Below are positions 7,095 through 14,096 of a stretch of 14,206 bases of DNA, one piece after another. Both the position numbers and the translations under genes were made by a program. The stretch's first letter is position 1. Each line of letters begins with the position of its first letter. A model generated the notes under the pieces. The model was not told the DNA's origin. It did no database searches and was given only the letters and a program-made list of their open reading frames with translations. The stretch is from the NCBI GenBank assembly GCA_026770585.1, contig MU646437.1, positions 517,482-531,687 of the forward strand, in the 5' to 3' direction. The stretch is from Baffinella frigidus. Its lineage: Eukaryota > Cryptophyceae > Cryptomonadales > Baffinellaceae.

Positions 7095-7276
7095 CGTCTG
7101 GGTCGTATGACCAGGCCGTAATCTGGTACAAATCCACTGATTTGACAGTGCATTCACTACCTCGAGACGTATGGCCGCGAGCTAGCCCTGTGTGAGGTCG
7201 CAGGAGTGGTTGCAGGACAAATGCGCGGTGTGTCTCTGTCGCTGGTCGCGCGAGGCGCCCCTGTCTTCTCCCGCGC
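7095..7276. other. Unassigned stretch
   Basis: No gene is supported. A minus-strand open frame that enters this stretch is anchored in the dispersed repeat F next to it. Confidence 0.4.
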
Positions 7277-7376
7277 CCTTTAGGTCCTTTAGGTTCTTCG
7301 AACTCCCAACATAGGCGGACACCAGAACTGGTTCTGTGGAAAGGCCATGCTTCCTTTCGGATCACATCAAGCCCCC
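7277..7376 (-). repeat. Dispersed repeat F, copy 1
   Basis: Read on the minus strand, it begins near GGCTTGATGTGATCCGAAAG and ends ACCTAAAGGACCTAAAGG. It is nearly identical to copy F2 (8579-8680) and related to F3 and F4. One frame reads I-R-K-E-A-W-P-F-H-R-T-S-S-G-V-R-L-C-W-E, which may be a relic of a protein-coding element. Confidence 0.7.
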
Positions 7377-7559
7377 CTGTTCAGAGAATCGCGGCAGAAA
7401 CTGGCCAAAGGGTAACCTCATCGCAGCATCAGTCGCTTTACAATTTCCTCCGCGCACTCGCTAACCCCCCCCATCGCCTCCAGGCGCGTCACGGCACTGC
7501 TGGAAAACATCTAGCGCTCATCTAGCGCCCACGGGGCCGGGGGACGACGTTACGGGAAG

Positions 7560-7681
7560 TACAGGGATACCTCGCTCATGAGAAACCGCCCTCCCCCCTA
7601 GGACCACCGTAGGGCCCTAGGCATAAGCTTACTGTAGGGTCCTAGGGGGGGGCGGTTTGTTATGAGCGAGGTACCCCTGTA
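7560..7681. mobile_element. MITE family A, copy 3
   Basis: A 118-bp foldback between TA borders (7560-7561, 7680-7681). The left arm is CAGGGATACCTCGCTCATGA; the right arm ends GAGCGAGGTACCCCTG. The core includes GGGCCCTAGGCATAAGC. Confidence 0.9.
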
Positions 7682-7998
7682 GGTGGGGTGGGATCCACAC
7701 CCCTCGATTATGCACCGTGCATTTCCTCTTTCGAATAAAGTCAATAAGAGTCAATAAGAGTCTGCACCGAGGCTTTCAAGAGGTTGTCGGCGCGGTGAGC
7801 CAGACGCATTCCTAATGCAAAATGGCTTTTAACGTTCCGCCCGTGCACACATATGGTGCTTCATTATGGGAGGTCGCATGCTTTCCTTCCTGTATTCCCC
7901 ACCAATGGATATCCCATCTATAGAAATGCAGGTCGGTTTTGACTACGGCGGAGTTCCTCACTCTTTGGGAGTTCCCCAACCTACCCACATTCCTCCAC
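7682..7998. other. Unassigned stretch with sequence shared with 10700-10790
   Basis: GTCGCATGCTTTCCTTCCTGTA at about 7872-7893 is inverted near 10763-10783, and GACTACGGCGGAGTTCC (about 7938-7954) recurs directly near 10702. A small direct repeat of AGTCAATAAG occurs near 7738-7758. No gene is seen. Confidence 0.45.
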
Positions 7999-8001
7999 CA
8001 G

Positions 8002-8041
<40 letters not shown>

Positions 8042-8076
8042 AGGGAGAGTACTCTCTCTCTCTCTCTCTGGTCTGC
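7999..8076. repeat. GA/CT microsatellite hairpin
   Basis: A GA tract (8007-8034) plus GGGA repeats meets a CT tract (8052-8070) across a GAGAGTACTCTC centre. The flanks CAGAC and GTCTG also pair, so the whole can fold into one long hairpin. Frames across it give only Arg-Glu or Ser-Leu repeats. Confidence 0.85.
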
Positions 8077-8120
8077 ACCCATGCAGCCAGCGCTCCGCCT
8101 TATGGGGAAATTCCGCCCGA

Positions 8121-8225
8121 TGTCCCTGAAGTGGCGAGGCGGTCGAAATTGACCCCATAGAGGTCCTAGGCAGGTCCTAGGACCCTACGGTAGGGCGTAT
8201 GAGCCTACTCGCCACTTAAGGGATA
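8121..8225 (+). mobile_element. MITE family B, copy 3
   Basis: The left end has TG in place of TA (8121-8122), then TCCCTGAAGTGGCGAGGCGG. The right end is CGCCACTTAAGGGA + TA. The interior holds GGTCCTAGGCAGGTCCTAGG. The right TA is shared with the abutting family A copy 4. Confidence 0.9.
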
Positions 8226-8344
8226 CAGGGGTACCTCGCTCATAAGAAACTGCCTCCCCCCTAGGACTACCTCAGGACCCTGGGCATGATCCTACTGTAG
8301 GGTCCTAGGGGGGCTCGGTTTCTTACGAGCGAGGTACCCCTGTA
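8224..8344. mobile_element. MITE family A, copy 4, abutting B copy 3
   Basis: A 117-bp foldback (CAGGGGTACCTCGCTCATAA ... GAGCGAGGTACCCCTG) between TA at 8224-8225 and 8343-8344. It begins at the TA that ends MITE B copy 3, with no bases between the two elements. Confidence 0.9.
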
Positions 8345-8411
8345 GAGCAGTGGCTCCAACGTCCCGAGGCCGGCTCGTCCTCTACTAGGTCCTCACACTC
8401 CTCCGAGCATC

Positions 8412-8533
8412 TACAGGGGTACCTCGCTCATAAGAAAGTGCCCCCCCCATAGGACCACCATAGGGCCCTAGGCATAGGCCTACTGTAGGGTCCTAGGGGG
8501 GGGCAGTGTTTTTATGAGGGAGGTACCCCTGTA
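8412..8533. mobile_element. MITE family A, copy 5
   Basis: A 118-bp foldback between TA borders, only 67 bp from copy 4. The left arm is intact (CAGGGGTACCTCGCTCATAA); the right arm is slightly decayed (TTTTATGAGGGAGGTACCCC). Confidence 0.9.
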
Positions 8534-8578
8534 TGCGCAATCGCCGTGCATTCGAGGCGACCCTCGCTTGGACATGAA

Positions 8579-8680
8579 GGGGGGCTTGATGTGATCCGAA
8601 AGGAAGCATGGCCTTTCTACAGAACACGTTCCGGTGTCCGCCTATGTTGGGAGCTCGAAGAACCTGAACGACCTAAAGGA
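8579..8680 (+). repeat. Dispersed repeat F, copy 2
   Basis: GGGGCTTGATGTGATCCGAA onward, closely matching F1 in inverted orientation 1.3 kb away. F1 and F2 form a large inverted pair that encloses three family A and one family B MITE. Confidence 0.75.
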
Positions 8681-8815
8681 ATCTGACCCAGAATCGTCTT
8701 CACGGCCCGTCGAAGGAGGACCCATCCTGCCGACAATGCACCCAAAGAGATTATGTCTCAGGGGTACCTTGAACTTAAGAACCCGCACCCCACAGAGGGC
8801 CTACGCCCAGGACCC

Positions 8816-8919
8816 TATCCCTTAAGAGGCGAGGGGGTTCAAGTAGACACCCTGAGGTCCTAGGCAGATCCTAGGGCCCTACGGTAAGGCGTATGCGCCT
8901 ATTGGCTACTTGCGGGATA
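8816..8919 (+). mobile_element. MITE family B, copy 4
   Basis: TA + TCCCTTAAGAGGCGAGGGGG at the left, GGCTACTTGCGGGA + TA at the right. The terminal repeats have diverged but the core GGTCCTAGGCAGATCCTAGG is kept. Confidence 0.8.
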
Positions 8920-9245
8920 GGTTGTCCCTGGAGGGGCGTGTTCTGAAGTTCAAGCTGCATCATCTGGAGCGGTTTTCGCACCTATTGATCACGAAAAGAA
9001 TGAAACGAGGGCAGATTTTGACGATGCTGGTACGAAACTATCATCTTTATCCAGTGTTGCATCCTTTTCGCGGCCAACAGATGCGAAATTCGCTCTACAC
9101 CCAGGCATCGGCACAAAAAACGAGTGGAAAGGACCCTAGAGGTGTTCATTAGGTGTGAGCGTGTTCTTAAATTCGAGATGCCCTACACCCGTGTATGCAC
9201 GGTAAGAAACGGGTGGAAACGGGGATGCAGACTTGCGGTGTGTGT
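8920..9245. other. Unassigned stretch with a weak internal repeat
   Basis: CTCTACACCCAGGCAT...GAGTGGAAA (about 9094-9129) and CCCTACACCCGTGTAT...GGGTGGAAA (about 9180-9215) look like an old duplication. No gene supported. Confidence 0.4.
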
Positions 9246-9254
9246 AGCAATGAG

Positions 9255-9475
9255 GTCTCTCTCTGCTCTCTCTCTCTCGCTTTCGCTCTCGCTCTCGCTC
9301 TCGCTCTCGCTCTCTCTCTCTCTCTCTCTCTCTTGTGGAAAGGGAGATGCAGACCTGAGAGTCGTTGGAGACACAGGAGAGTGATGAGTGCTCGTAGTCC
9401 TCCGAGGGGCCCCCTGCCAGTGCTTCTCGTCACTATCGCATTTCAGAGAGAGAGAGAGAGAGAAAGAGAGACAGA
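9255..9475. repeat. CT-rich array (with CGCTCT hexamers) facing a GA tract
   Basis: About 9256-9333 is CT dinucleotides interrupted by a regular run of CGCTCT units. About 9445-9470 is a GA tract. Together they form an inverted pair around a roughly 110-bp loop. All overlapping ORFs are low-complexity (Ser-Leu, Arg-Glu, Ala-Leu) and are not counted as genes. Confidence 0.85.
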
Positions 9476-9737
9476 CAGACCTTGTTTTACCACCAGCAAG
9501 GCCGCTGTGTGTGCATCCCCACCGAGGCTGTGTCTGCGCAGGGGCGCCGAATGAGGTCATGTGCACTCAAACATGTCAACTAGTTCCCGACCACCGAAGG
9601 TCAAAACTCAGTGGGGAGAGGAAGTTCCCTTTTCATCAAATGTTTGGGATGGGAAGTCACCAAATAGAAGGAGCGCTTCGTACAGAACCGGGTTCGCTTT
9701 CTGGAGAATGAAGGTGCCCAGCGGAGGCACGCCGAAA

Positions 9738-9894
9738 CTCCCCCGATCGTCTGCGGTCGCCTGCTTGGGGGTGTCTAGGCTCTCAGGGCACCTGTGGGTA
9801 TCTAGGCACTATGGGCACATAGTGATGCAAGGTAGTGCGGACTCCAATGTAGATTCGTTTAGGCCTCCCCCGATCGTCCGCGGTCGCCTGCTTG
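9738..9894. repeat. 30-bp direct repeat pair, 127 bp apart
   Basis: CTCCCCCGATCGTCYGCGGT followed by CGCCTGCTTG occurs at 9738-9767 and 9865-9894 with one difference. The intervening TCTAGGCTCT...GTAGATTC is related to 13088-13165. On the minus strand the 9767-9608 side is open and exon-like. Confidence 0.7.
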
Positions 9895-9929
9895 TGGTGA
9901 AACAGAGAGATTGGTAATTTCTAGCCGAA

Positions 9930-10000
9930 CTACCAGCACCAGCACCGCGCATACTCTACGCATTGTGCGACTTACTGTACCCCGTGTCGGCCGCTTGTGG
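9930..10000 (+). repeat. Dispersed repeat I, copy 1
   Basis: ACGCATTGTGCGACTTACTG followed by TACCCCGTGTCGGCCGCT is shared with 12131-12187 (with differences), and more weakly with 13525-13557. One plus frame reads R-I-V-R-L-T-V-P-R-V-G-R. Origin unknown. Confidence 0.6.
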
Positions 10001-10019
10001 TGGAATAGCCTTCGTCAGC

Positions 10020-10181
10020 GTAGTCTGGCAAGGGGCTTCGTACAGGGGTATCTCGCTCATAAGAAACGCCCCCCCCTAAGGACCACCATAGGGCCCTAGG
10101 CATAGGCCTACGGTAGAGACCTAGGGGGGGGTTATTTCTTATGAGAGAGGTATCCCTGTAGTCTGGCAAGGGTTTTCGTAC
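10020..10181. mobile_element. MITE family A, copy 6, flanked by a 22-23-bp direct repeat
   Basis: The element is 10043-10158 between TA at 10041-10042 and 10159-10160 (CAGGGGTATCTCGCTCATAA ... GAGAGAGGTATCCCTG). On both sides lies TAGTCTGGCAAGGG followed by two variable bases and TTCGTAC (10020-10042 and 10159-10181). Either the element entered the TA between two tandem copies, or the flank was duplicated with it. Confidence 0.85.
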
Positions 10182-10291
10182 ATAGAACGATTCTGACTCA
10201 TCCCATGGTGTCACGCCAGAAAGAGACCTTGACTACTGCCAACACGGTCGCCATGGATGCACACACGCGGAGGCTGTATCGGAGCAAGACC

Positions 10292-10389
10292 TATCTCTTA
10301 AGTGGCCAGTAGGCTCATACGCCCTACCGTAGGGCCCTAGGACCTGTCTAGGACCTCTTGGGGGTCGAATTCGACCCGCTTAAGGGATG
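10292..10389 (-). mobile_element. MITE family B, copy 5 (reverse orientation)
   Basis: TA + TCTCTTAAGTGGCCAGTAGG at the left; CGCTTAAGGGA followed by TG (a mutated TA) at the right. The centre has the perfect palindrome GGTCGAATTCGACC at 10362-10375. Confidence 0.85.
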
Positions 10390-10447
10390 AAGAGTAACGC
10401 TCAACGAAGATCGGGTGAAGCAGCACAAGGCTCCTCATCGTTGTCAC

Positions 10448-10510
10448 CTGCCCTGTTTGAGCCTATGCAACATTCGTGGTGATCTGCCCTGTTCGAGACT
10501 ATGCCAGATT
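10448..10510 (+). repeat. 36-bp tandem duplication
   Basis: CTGCCCTGTTTGAGCCTATG (10448 on) recurs as CTGCCCTGTTCGAGACTATG (10484 on). TATGCCAGATT(T/C)AATT is itself doubled just after. Confidence 0.65.
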
Positions 10511-10563
10511 TAATTCCACCCTATGCCAGATTCAATTGAAAGATCTTTCAAAGTCTCGACTTT

Positions 10564-10591
10564 TTGGGGGGGTGGGGGGGGGGAGGGGGGA
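10564..10591 (+). repeat. Poly-G tract
   Basis: A run of G broken by single T and A bases (GGGGGGGGTGGGGGGGGGGAGGGGGG). It could form a G-quadruplex on the plus strand. Confidence 0.85.
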
Positions 10592-11142
10592 CCAGCGCCC
10601 AGGCGAGGAAATGAGAAGGCGGCAGATCCGACAAGCCGAGTGCACGCATCACCTGATCAGGAGAGAGAGAGAAAGAGTGAGTGATACGTTTGCCGATACT
10701 ATGACTACGTCGGAGTTCCCCACTCAGTTGGAATGCGCACCCACGATGCGTTGGTGGATTTTACAGGAAGGAAAGCATGTGACCCTTGGAAGGAAAGCAT
10801 GTGACCCCACGAGATTCAGCGCTGCATCTTGCGCGAGATACCAACATGGCCCGAGTCATGCGCTATGTGGGAAAAGAAACAAGGGTCTCTGTTTACACCT
10901 TTCCGGGCCCCGTGATGATTTCCACGGGTCGTTATGTGTCGGGGCTTCGGAGCACAAGTCAACACTTGAGAACATGTCCGCTGTGATTTTGACAGCCCAG
11001 AGGCGTGCGAATTCAAGCCAGTCTGAAAACCGATGGCTGAGAAAGGGGGTGACGGAGGAGGAGAGGGGCGGAAACCGTTCGAATAGAAGACTCGTTCTCT
11101 TGCGACCGTCCCTGCATTCGGGTTGCCAATTCAGGCGCAAGG
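10592..11142. other. Repeat-patched stretch, no supported gene
   Basis: It contains a short GA tract (10662-10674), the segment shared with 7866-7955, a 22-bp tandem (GGAAGGAAAGCATGTGACCC at 10766 and 10788), and CACGAGATTC...CGCATCTTG-type sequence near 10806-10830 that recurs at 13771-13792. A 223-codon plus-strand open frame covers this area but is built from these repeats and has no ATG at its start. Confidence 0.5.
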
Positions 11143-11312
11143 TGTAGTTACGGTTCACGATCAAGCATGACATGGACATTCTGAGCCTCATCTAGGCAGC
11201 TAGGCTCTCCGTGTGATACAGCTCTGGTAGAGTGCAGGCCCCAGGTGTCGCCCACGGTGTACTTATGGTTCACGATCAAGCATCCCAGGGACCTTCTGAG
11301 CCTCTAGGCCGC
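11143..11312 (+). repeat. 114-bp-period direct duplication
   Basis: GGTTCACGATCAAGCAT ... TTCTGAGCCTC ... CTAGGC occurs at about 11143-11198 and again at 11257-11312. The second copy has small deletions. Confidence 0.65.
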
Positions 11313-11445
11313 AAACACCAACATGGTGGACAGCAAAATGGTAGCCAGCGAAAAAACCCAGCCGCAAACATCTGTGCCCAGGGGTCGGTTCGAGGCCAGT
11401 ATGCATGCTGTTGTAGTTTGGACGGAGAGTTTAGGCTGTACAGGG

Positions 11446-11543
11446 ATGCTTGGTGCGATCCGAAAGAAAGCAGAGCTTTTCTACAGAACCAGTTCCAGTG
11501 TCCGCCTATGGTGGGAGTTGAAATAACCTAAAAGACCTAAAGG
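11446..11543 (+). repeat. Dispersed repeat F, copy 3
   Basis: TGCGATCCGAAAGAAAGCAG onward, a diverged relative of F1 and F2 with a stop soon after W-W-E-L-K in the frame shared with F1. Confidence 0.65.
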
Positions 11544-11587
11544 AGTTGGGCCCCGACCGACATCGCAGGGGAGTTGCCTGGCGCCCA

Positions 11588-11692
11588 TTGCGCCCCGGGT
11601 CCTGGGGTGGGAGGGCAATCCGAGGTTTAATAACCCTCCCTTTTCATTCGCGGGAGGTGGAGGTGGCTTGCGTCCCGGGCCCTGGGGTGGGG
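11588..11692 (+). repeat. Direct repeat GCG(C/T)CCCGGG(T/C)CCTGGGGTGGG
   Basis: Two 21-bp copies lie at about 11590 and 11671, about 81 bp apart, with a CCCTCCC/GGGAGG inverted pair between them. No gene seen. Confidence 0.55.
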
Positions 11693-11713
11693 GGGTGGCG
11701 AGATTTATTGAGT

Positions 11714-11796
11714 AAAAAAAAAAGAAGAAGAAGAAGAACAGGGTTCACAGAAGAAGAAGAAGAAGAAGAAGAAGAAGAAGAAGAAGAAGAAGAAAA
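11714..11796 (+). repeat. A-run and GAA trinucleotide repeat
   Basis: An A10 run leads into GAA units (11723-11738), then CAGGGTTCACAG, then about 15 further AAG/GAA units to 11796. Frames across it give only poly-Glu or poly-Phe and are not counted as genes. GAA tracts can form triplexes. Confidence 0.9.
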
Positions 11797-12360
11797 GCGG
11801 GGTGATTAAGTCGACATACATGACCGCGGCATGGAGCCAGGGGGGGAGGTGGGACGAGTCCAGGGAACGAAAGAGCGAGATAAACAGGTTATGGGACGAG
11901 ACTTGCTTGCTCATGCCGCATTTGAGCCAGAGGGAGAGGAAATAGAGAAAGATCAACAGATTATAGGAAGAGACCAGGGATGGAGACGCTGATGAGCGGG
12001 TGCGGGGCTGCGGCGCACGCGAGGGAGAGGGCTGCCGCGAACTCGATCGAGGTGCTGTGGAGTACGTCTGCACAGTGCAGGATGCAAAATTGTGTTAGAG
12101 AGATTGATAATTTATTGCCAAACGATCAGCGTCAGTGCCGCACATGCGACGCATTGTGCCACATACTGTACCCCGTGTCGGCCGCTCATGCAAGCATTTT
12201 CCGGATGGATTGTAACTCCACCTCCTATAATGTGTGTTATGTGGAGCGAGTGTGTTGACCCTGCAGGGGGCGGGGATTAAAGCGGAAAGATCGGAGCGTG
12301 AGTTGTGTGGAGCTAGCATGTAGATGTTTTAGAGGGCGGGGCGAAATCGAAGAAATTTGA
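11797..12360. other. Unassigned stretch
   Basis: It includes an imperfect duplication (about 11877-11902 and 11947-11972, GAGATAAACAGGTTATGGGA type) and the second copy of dispersed repeat I (12131-12187). No gene supported. Confidence 0.4.
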
Positions 12361-12367
12361 GCGATGT

Positions 12368-12695
12368 AATTTTGGGGACGAAAAGTCTTAAAGCACAACG
12401 CTGCAGCGTTTCGGGGGACACTTCAGCGTTTCAGGGATCGGAGCGACAGATGGTGAGAATGGCGAGTCGTAAAGAACAAGTTCAGCGTTTCTGAGAGAGT
12501 GTTGGGCCACCTCTCCCGAAAACGTTGGTGTGGCACTTCTCGAAGAAGTACGAAAACTTTTTATCCTCAAAATTTGGAGGGAAAATTTTGGGGATGAAAA
12601 GTCTCAAAGCACAACGCTGCAGGGTTTCTGGGAGATTGTTGGGTCACCTGTGCCCCAAACGTTGGCGTGGCACTTCTCGGAGAAGTACGAAAATT
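12368..12695 (+). repeat. Overlapping tandem duplications
   Basis: AATTTTGGGGA(C/T)GAAAAGTC ... CTGCAG occurs at 12368 and 12584. TTTCTGRGAGA...GTTGGTGTGGCACTTCTCG... occurs at 12488-12557 and 12625-12695. Offsets are 216 and 137 bp. Frames across them contain stops in at least one copy, so coding is not supported. Confidence 0.7.
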
Positions 12696-12711
12696 TGACG
12701 CTCAGTGTCTG

Positions 12712-12965
12712 CGTACAGAGACTTGTTACATCTTGTTACACCGCCACCTTTGCATTTTTGCAGATTCCTTGTGCGATTCTCGCCATGATAGGAAAATATC
12801 ATCGTGGAAAGGTGACGGTGTAACACCCCGCGTCAACGGACAAAGACTTGTTACTGTACAGTCACACCTTCACCTTTCTCTGTACAGCCACACCTTCACC
12901 TTTCTTTCACTGTTTGACTATCAAGACCAGCATCGCACACGGAATCTGCAAAAATGCCGGGGGGC
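12712..12965. repeat. Nested inverted repeat, possible foldback element
   Basis: GCATTTTTGCAGATTCC (about 12751-12767) is inverted near 12940-12957. Inside, TTGTTACACCGCCACCTTT (about 12733-12751) is inverted at about 12808-12826. A third pair of direct CACACCTTCACCTTTC units (about 12862 and 12889) follows. No TA borders are assigned. No gene supported. Confidence 0.55.
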
Positions 12966-13029
12966 AACGAAAGCAAGAGCAGTGCTCCACGATGCTGGTG
13001 AGAACAGAGGACAAAACACTCCCTACTCT

Positions 13030-13275
13030 CCGACCAGGCTACTTATGACCACTAAGTGGACCTCGCAGGTTGCCAACCCTCTGAGAGTATCTAGGCTCTA
13101 AGGACACCTAAGGATGCACGGTTATGAGGCTTCCGTAGATTCACGTATGCATCCAAAATAGATTCGGGGCGAGCACCTCCCCGTTATGCTGCGCTTCGAC
13201 CGTCCAGGAGGCGTTCACGGCGCTGTCCGTGTCGAACACTTATGACCACTTATGACCACTAAGTGGACCTCGCAG
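13030..13275 (+). repeat. Direct repeat of CTTATGACCACTAAGTGGAC
   Basis: CTTATGACCACTAAGTGGAC followed by CTCGCAGGTTG occurs at about 13041-13071 and 13248-13279; CACTTATGAC is doubled once more at about 13237-13257. The motif contains a CCACTTA/TAAGTGG stem. The sequence between (TCTAGGCTCT...GTAGATTCACG) is related to 9770-9865. Confidence 0.65.
13173..13238 (+). pseudogene. 66-bp exon-like unit J, copy 1
   Basis: The plus frame reads H-L-P-V-M-L-R-F-D-R-P-G-G-V-H-G-A-V-R-V-E, then H-L-stop. It is bounded by a TAG 5 codons upstream and a TGA 3 codons downstream, so it is a fragment at best. It matches copy 2 except for three bases, all at third codon positions and synonymous in this frame. 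Family unknown. Confidence 0.4.
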
Positions 13276-13369
13276 GTTGTCCACTCTCAGCTGGGGCCGA
13301 ATGACACGTATTGCAGTAAACCCAACGAAAGACTAGGGTGTCCGTGCCATAAAGTTCTTGTAACGTTCA

Positions 13370-13454
13370 GGCGGGGGGTCCTTTAGGACCCCCTGCCTTT
13401 AGGTCCTTTAGGTTCTTTTCACTCCCACCATTGGCGGACACCAGAACGTGTTGG
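13370..13454 (-). repeat. Hairpin plus dispersed repeat F, copy 4 (partial)
   Basis: GGGGGTCC-TTTA-GGACCCCC forms an 8-bp stem at 13374-13393, extended by GGC/GCC. It is followed by a partial F repeat (13397-13454) on the minus strand (ACACGTTCTGGTGTCCGCCA... ACCTAAAGGACCTAAAGG). Confidence 0.65.
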
Positions 13455-13458
13455 GCAA

Positions 13459-13524
13459 GCACCTCCCCGTTATGCTGCGTTTCGACCGTCCAGGTGGCGT
13501 TCACGGCGCTGTCCGTGTTGAACA
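13459..13524 (+). pseudogene. 66-bp exon-like unit J, copy 2
   Basis: Same plus-frame peptide as copy 1, with upstream G-K and downstream R-R-A-V-R-L-A-D-T-G before the telomere-type block. The downstream part resembles dispersed repeat I. It is open for about 60 codons here (13448-13636), but most of the tail is repeat. Possibly an exon or a relic of a mobile-element ORF. Confidence 0.4.
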
Positions 13525-13562
13525 TCGACGCGCCGTGCGACTTGCTGACACGGGTGTAGAGT

Positions 13563-14023
13563 CCAGGGGTTGGGGTTCAGATTGTGGGGTTCGGGGTTTG
13601 GGTTTTGGGGTTCAGGGTTTAGGGTTTAGGGTTTAGGGTTTAGGGTTGAGGGTTGAGGGTTTAGGGTTTAGGGATTAGGGATTTGGGATTAGGGTAAAGG
13701 GTTCAGGGATTAGGGATTAGGGTTTAGGGTTTAGGGATTAGAGTTAAGGGTTTCAGGTTTCGGGCTGTCACGAGATTCGGCGCCGCATCTTGTGAACCGC
13801 CGCCTCCGGGCAAAGGACCCGCCTATTTTAGGGTTTAGGGTTCAGGGTTTAGGTTTTAGGATTTAGGGTTTAGGGTTTAGGGTTTGGGGTTTAGGGTTGA
13901 CGGTTTACGATTTAGGGTTTAGGATTCAGGGTTTAGAATTTAGGGATGAGGGTCCAGTGTTAAGTGTGCAGGGTTGATGGTTTAGGGTTTAGGGTTTAGG
14001 GTTTAGGGTTCAGAGTTTAGGGT

Positions 14024-14054
<31 letters not shown>

Positions 14055-14096
14055 TGGTTGAGAATTTAGAATTCAGAGTTTTGGGTTTAGGATTCA
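13563..14096 (+). repeat. Degenerate telomere-type TTTAGGG repeat block 3
   Basis: G-rich strand on plus, same orientation as block 1. Runs of perfect TTTAGGG (around 13615-13645 and 13980-14010) are mixed with TTGAGGG, TTCAGGG, ATTAGGG and TTTGGGG. A 60-bp unique insert (about 13769-13829), whose start CACGAGATTCGGCGCCGCAT resembles 10806-10830, splits the array. Unique sequence resumes after 14096. Confidence 0.9.

Noticed and set aside
7560-8533. Regularly spaced palindromes considered as a CRISPR array
   Set aside because: The repeats are about 117 bp with long inverted arms, TA borders and irregular spacing, in DNA with eukaryotic features. They are MITEs.
9124-9711. Several overlapping ORFs on both strands
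   Set aside because: Their length comes from CT/GA repeats giving Ser-Leu, Arg-Glu and Ala-Leu runs. There is no sign of real coding sequence.
9972-10214. 80-codon minus-strand ORF across MITE A copy 6
   Set aside because: Most of it is the translated MITE. The other A copies differ by indels that break the frame, so coding is not supported.
10476-11147. The longest open frame (223 codons, plus strand)
   Set aside because: It opens at a GTG, crosses a poly-G tract and several repeats shared with other parts of the window, and contains no recognisable domain. It is more likely a chance opening in repeat-derived DNA.
11546-12073. Poly-Glu (plus) and poly-Phe (minus) ORFs
   Set aside because: Both are translations of the GAA tract with unrelated flanks.
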